Below, piece after piece: positions 60,953-64,000 of a stretch of 64,000 nucleotides of DNA (within the stretch, counting starts at the first letter, position 1; each line of letters starts with the position of its first letter). Below the pieces are notes generated by a model that was not told where the DNA came from, ran no database searches, and worked only from the letters and a program-made list of their open reading frames with translations. The DNA is from Conoideocrella luteorostrata (lineage: Eukaryota > Ascomycota > Sordariomycetes > Hypocreales > Clavicipitaceae), in contig JASWJB010000099.1 in NCBI GenBank assembly GCA_032433595.1, positions 62,001 through 126,000 of the forward strand, written 5' to 3'. Made by a program: the position numbers and the translations under genes.

Positions 60953-61848
60953 GGGCCGATTTCTCGTCGCCATTGATCAAGATCCTTGTCGGCGTTTCTT
61001 TCCTCTTTCTTCGTCTTTCCCGCTACGCTACCAAGAACATCTCCTCTCGACGCTTGTTGGCCGCTGCCTGATTTGTACCAAACGTTCCACGCATTCGGGT
61101 CCTCATAAATCTCTCGGCCGACAGCGCTGACCCGACAATTCCCACGCTCTTCTCTTGCGTTGCCTGCATTCCGCCGCACTGGTTGGGTCGCCGTAAGCTA
61201 ACGAGTTCGTCGGCTGACCCACTCCTTGCCTGGGCCTATCTTGCTGCGTTTACGCAATACCACATACCACCGGGGAGTCAGCCCCGCGACAGTCCAGACC
61301 AGACAACAATACATAGACGTTCGATCCCCATTCATCACCAATTTCGTGGCTGTGGCCATTTTCGCCCGAGCGTACTTTGCGCAGCGTAGAACTCGAGCAT
61401 GGCTGGCTTTTTTGACAGTCCAAACATCATTACATAGCTCCGGTCCGATACATGGGATAGAACCGTGAAGCCACTCCAGTATCACCCCAGCATCTGTTTG
61501 GGCAAACGGCCTTGCTGAACAACGGAGACGACACCAAGGACTTTGCGACTGCAGCGAGACGGCCCACCTTACCGCAACACCTGGCTACCTATCGACTGCC
61601 TCGCGGACTGTTCGAACTTGCAATACCCGTTGTATTGTCTACCAAAGAGCCCGTTGGCTCATTCGCTCATTGCGATATCTACTCGTTTTCCTACTGATCG
61701 CAGTGCCCACTTGGGTGACAATGCCATGCGCCCTTCCTACACACCCTCAGCCAACTGCAAATTTATACATATATAGCCATACTGCCATCTCGGGACAGGG
61801 CATTGCTTTGTGATACAAGAGACACATTCGCCGTGAATAACGGAAAGT

Positions 61849-64000
61849 ATGTCCACGGCGATGCATGGATTCCCATTGCCGACGGATGCTGCAACAGTGG
61901 CAGCAGCCACCGCTCACAAGCCTCCATCGACTGGCTCGGTCACCAGCTCTTTTGAAAACACCGCGGCGCATATGCGGACACCACCGCAACAACATGCTGT
62001 TCATACACCTCCCCATGGCATTTCTCGTCAGCCGCTGGGGTTAGTCCATCAACAACAACTTCAACTGCAGCAGCAGCAACAACAACTATCGCAACATCAG
62101 CAAAGAAGTGTCAAGCGCCCGAGGCCGGTCAAGTCTTGCACCGAGTGTCGAAAACGAAAATTAAAATGCGATCGTCTTCTTCCATGCTCCCAATGTCAGA
62201 AGTCAAGTCGCATGTGTAAATACGCAGCCGACCATGATCCGGCAAACATTTCTGACGCCTCTGATACGGAACCGGCCGACACGAATAGATCGATCAAACG
62301 TAGCTGTCCACCAGGCACCTCCAATGCTAACAACAACGAGACCGCCGGCACGCCGGCCAAAAACGGCGGCTCACCAGGCTTGCCCGTCTTGGAGGAGTTG
62401 ACGCAACGAATGGAACGGCTAGAAAGACATATGCAAGGCCGCAGCCCTGCTCCAACAGATATGAGTGGAGGCAGAATATTATACGCAGCCGACGCTACTG
62501 TTCGAGGTTTTACTGTCAAGCGAGGCGGCACGACAACACGGTTTTTTGGCCAGCATAGTCCGCGGGTAATGCTTAACGTGGTAGGTAGTCCCATGACTAG
62601 CCCTTTGACATTCGCTCTGGCCTCGTAATCCCGCAGTGTTACTTACTTTTTTTTTTCTTCCTCCCACAGTTTCCTGAAGCACGCGCTTTTCTGACCGGGC
62701 AATATCAAAGAAATGCCATTGATGACCTCCTCAGAAACTTTCGCCTTCTACACAAACACCGTCAAAATGAGCTGCGTTTGGCGATGAAACCAATTACGGT
62801 GTTTGTTGATTCCATGATGCCGGTGCAGAAGCGCATGACGGATATTCTTCCTAAGAAGAACATTTGTGATCGCCTTGTCACTGTATACTTTGATACTTCG
62901 GAGACGATTTATAGAATCCTTCACGCGAGAACTTTTTATGACGCATATAACATGTACTGGGAAGGAAAGCTGCAATCTGAATCGTTTCTTCCCCAACTGC
63001 TATGCGTTTTATCTGTAGCCTCCCGGTTTGAAACCAAGTCGAGAGGTATGGGTCATGAGCGTAGTGACGGGGTTCATATTCCTACAGCCTGTGCCCTGAT
63101 CCAAAGTTGGTTGGACAACCTGAAAGGCAAACAACTTGTCGAGATAAGCAATATTCAGGTGCACATCTTGCTGATACATGCATCGAGAATGATCACGCCT
63201 CGCCTTCAAGATTCCTGGAATAAGTTGGGCTACGTGGTGAGGCTTGCCATGAGCATGGGAATGCACCGTGATCCTTCGGAGTTTGAGCCTCGAATGCCTG
63301 TGTTTTGGGGTGAGATCCGCAGAAGATTATGGTTCACCATGGCAGATATGGACTTGCACATGTCGATAGCATGTAACATGCCATCTCTCCTCCGTGACGG
63401 GGACTTTACTTGCAAGCCGCCTCGAAACCTAAACGACACTGAAATTTCTCTCAATATGCACGAACTTCCCCCATCGCGGCCGATTGATCAGTTGACTGAT
63501 AATCAGATGCAACACTATGCGGCCATTACACTTGCAGCCCGTATGCGAGTCGCGCCACTCGTGAACCGAATCGATTCTCTCCGTGATTACTCAGAGGTTT
63601 TGGATGTTGGAGCGAAGCTCGAGCGGTTCCTCGACGACATCAATTACATATACCCGCGCCAGGGCTCATATAGTGTTGCCCAGAAGAACAAGCAGTGGAG
63701 AAGTCGGGTCATTCTGGACATGCACGTACGACGGCCGCTTTTGGCCCTTTATCGACCCTTGGCTGTGGGTGCTCCCGATGTTCCCGCAGCAATATCACGA
63801 TCGTTTTTGAAATCTTCGGTTGTAATATTAAAATATCTCGATGAGCTAGATCCATCACTGGAGCAATATCATAGTGTGGCAGAAATGTACCATCAGATAT
63901 TGAAACCGGATATTATCTATTCATCGCTGAGCATCTGTTACTACATCCAGTCTACTATTCGCCAGAATTCCGAATCGGTGGTGCTCAGCCAATCGGCAGG
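61849..64000 (+). CDS. Zn2Cys6 transcription factor with fungal_trans domain (C-terminus beyond window)
   Basis: Exon 1 is 61849-62580; exon 2 starts at 62670 and stays open to the window end, giving at least 687 residues. The intron is 89 nt, with donor GTAGGT and acceptor CCCACAG, in phase 0. A glutamine-rich stretch lies at about 68-85. The binuclear zinc cluster has Cys97, 100, 107, 113, 116 and 123, spaced C-x2-C-x6-C-x5-C-x2-C-x6-C, with basic SVKRPRPVK before it. A short coiled coil at about 180-197 (LEELTQRMERLERHM) would allow dimers on paired CGG triplets. Exon 2 holds the fungal_trans middle homology region, including YFDTSETIYRILHARTF, GYVVRLAMSMGMHRDPS and RRRLWFTMADMDL. The regulated pathway cannot be told from the sequence, and no metabolic cluster is visible in this window. 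Confidence 0.92.

Larger units (their letters stand above)
55387..61848. other. Gene-poor stretch of 6.5 kb before the Zn2Cys6 gene
   Basis: The longest frame (minus, near 57.3-57.9 kb) has no recognised domain. CTCCGTAC-type motifs are at 60748-60762 and 60881-60889, with shortened forms near 56138, 56415 and 58563. The last kilobase should hold the promoter and a leader of the downstream transcription-factor gene. I see no RNA gene or transposon here. Confidence 0.5.

Noticed and set aside
1..64000. CRISPR arrays, rRNA genes and intact transposons
   Set aside because: I saw no regularly spaced repeats, no rRNA-like sequence, and no transposase or reverse-transcriptase domain in any frame.

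Overview
The window reads as nuclear DNA of a filamentous ascomycete, most likely a sordariomycete and possibly of the order Hypocreales. The protein families point that way: a PARP fused to a ubiquitin-conjugating domain, an Scd6/Lsm14 protein, a Zn2Cys6 regulator and a short post-SET protein. Introns are mostly 53-120 nt with GTAAGT/GTATGT-like donors and TAG/CAG acceptors. There are no operons and no bacterial signals. I assigned eleven protein genes with good support plus one small conserved-looking gene, and I resolved exon boundaries by hand wherever the frames demanded it.

Layout. 1-4416 (minus): a large WD40 protein with a Gemin5-like helical region, truncated by the window start. 4417-16472: 12 kb with no convincing gene, except a lone acidic/serine-rich gene just beyond it (16473-16943, minus). 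16944-25094: a second gene desert of 8 kb. 25095-28990 (minus): PARP-UBC fusion. 30274-32199 (plus): type II membrane protein. 32595-33630 (minus): SET/post-SET protein. 33631-38545: about 5 kb without a clear gene. 38546-41315 (plus): large disordered protein with an N-terminal eIF4E-binding motif. 42504-43091 (minus): ribosomal protein uL24/L26. 43672-44679 (minus): Cox11. 45155-46827 (minus): FAD-dependent oxidoreductase. 48477-49297 (plus): Vti1 SNARE. 50143-52032 (plus): Scd6/Lsm14. 53094-55386 (plus): Tcf25/Rqc1. 55387-61848: a 6.5 kb gap. 61849 to the window end (plus): Zn2Cys6 transcription factor, truncated.

Core genes from 38 to 55 kb are linked by theme rather than by operon. The eIF4E-motif protein, L26, Scd6 and Tcf25/Rqc1 all act on translation, mRNA repression or ribosome quality control. 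The gene-poor blocks are marked by many copies of a short sequence, TACTCCGTAC, in both orientations. It often forms the near-palindrome CTCCGTACGGAG. It was seen only outside the assigned exons and is the main unexplained signal in the window. The most notable proteins are the PARP-E2 fusion and the 4E-T-like protein.
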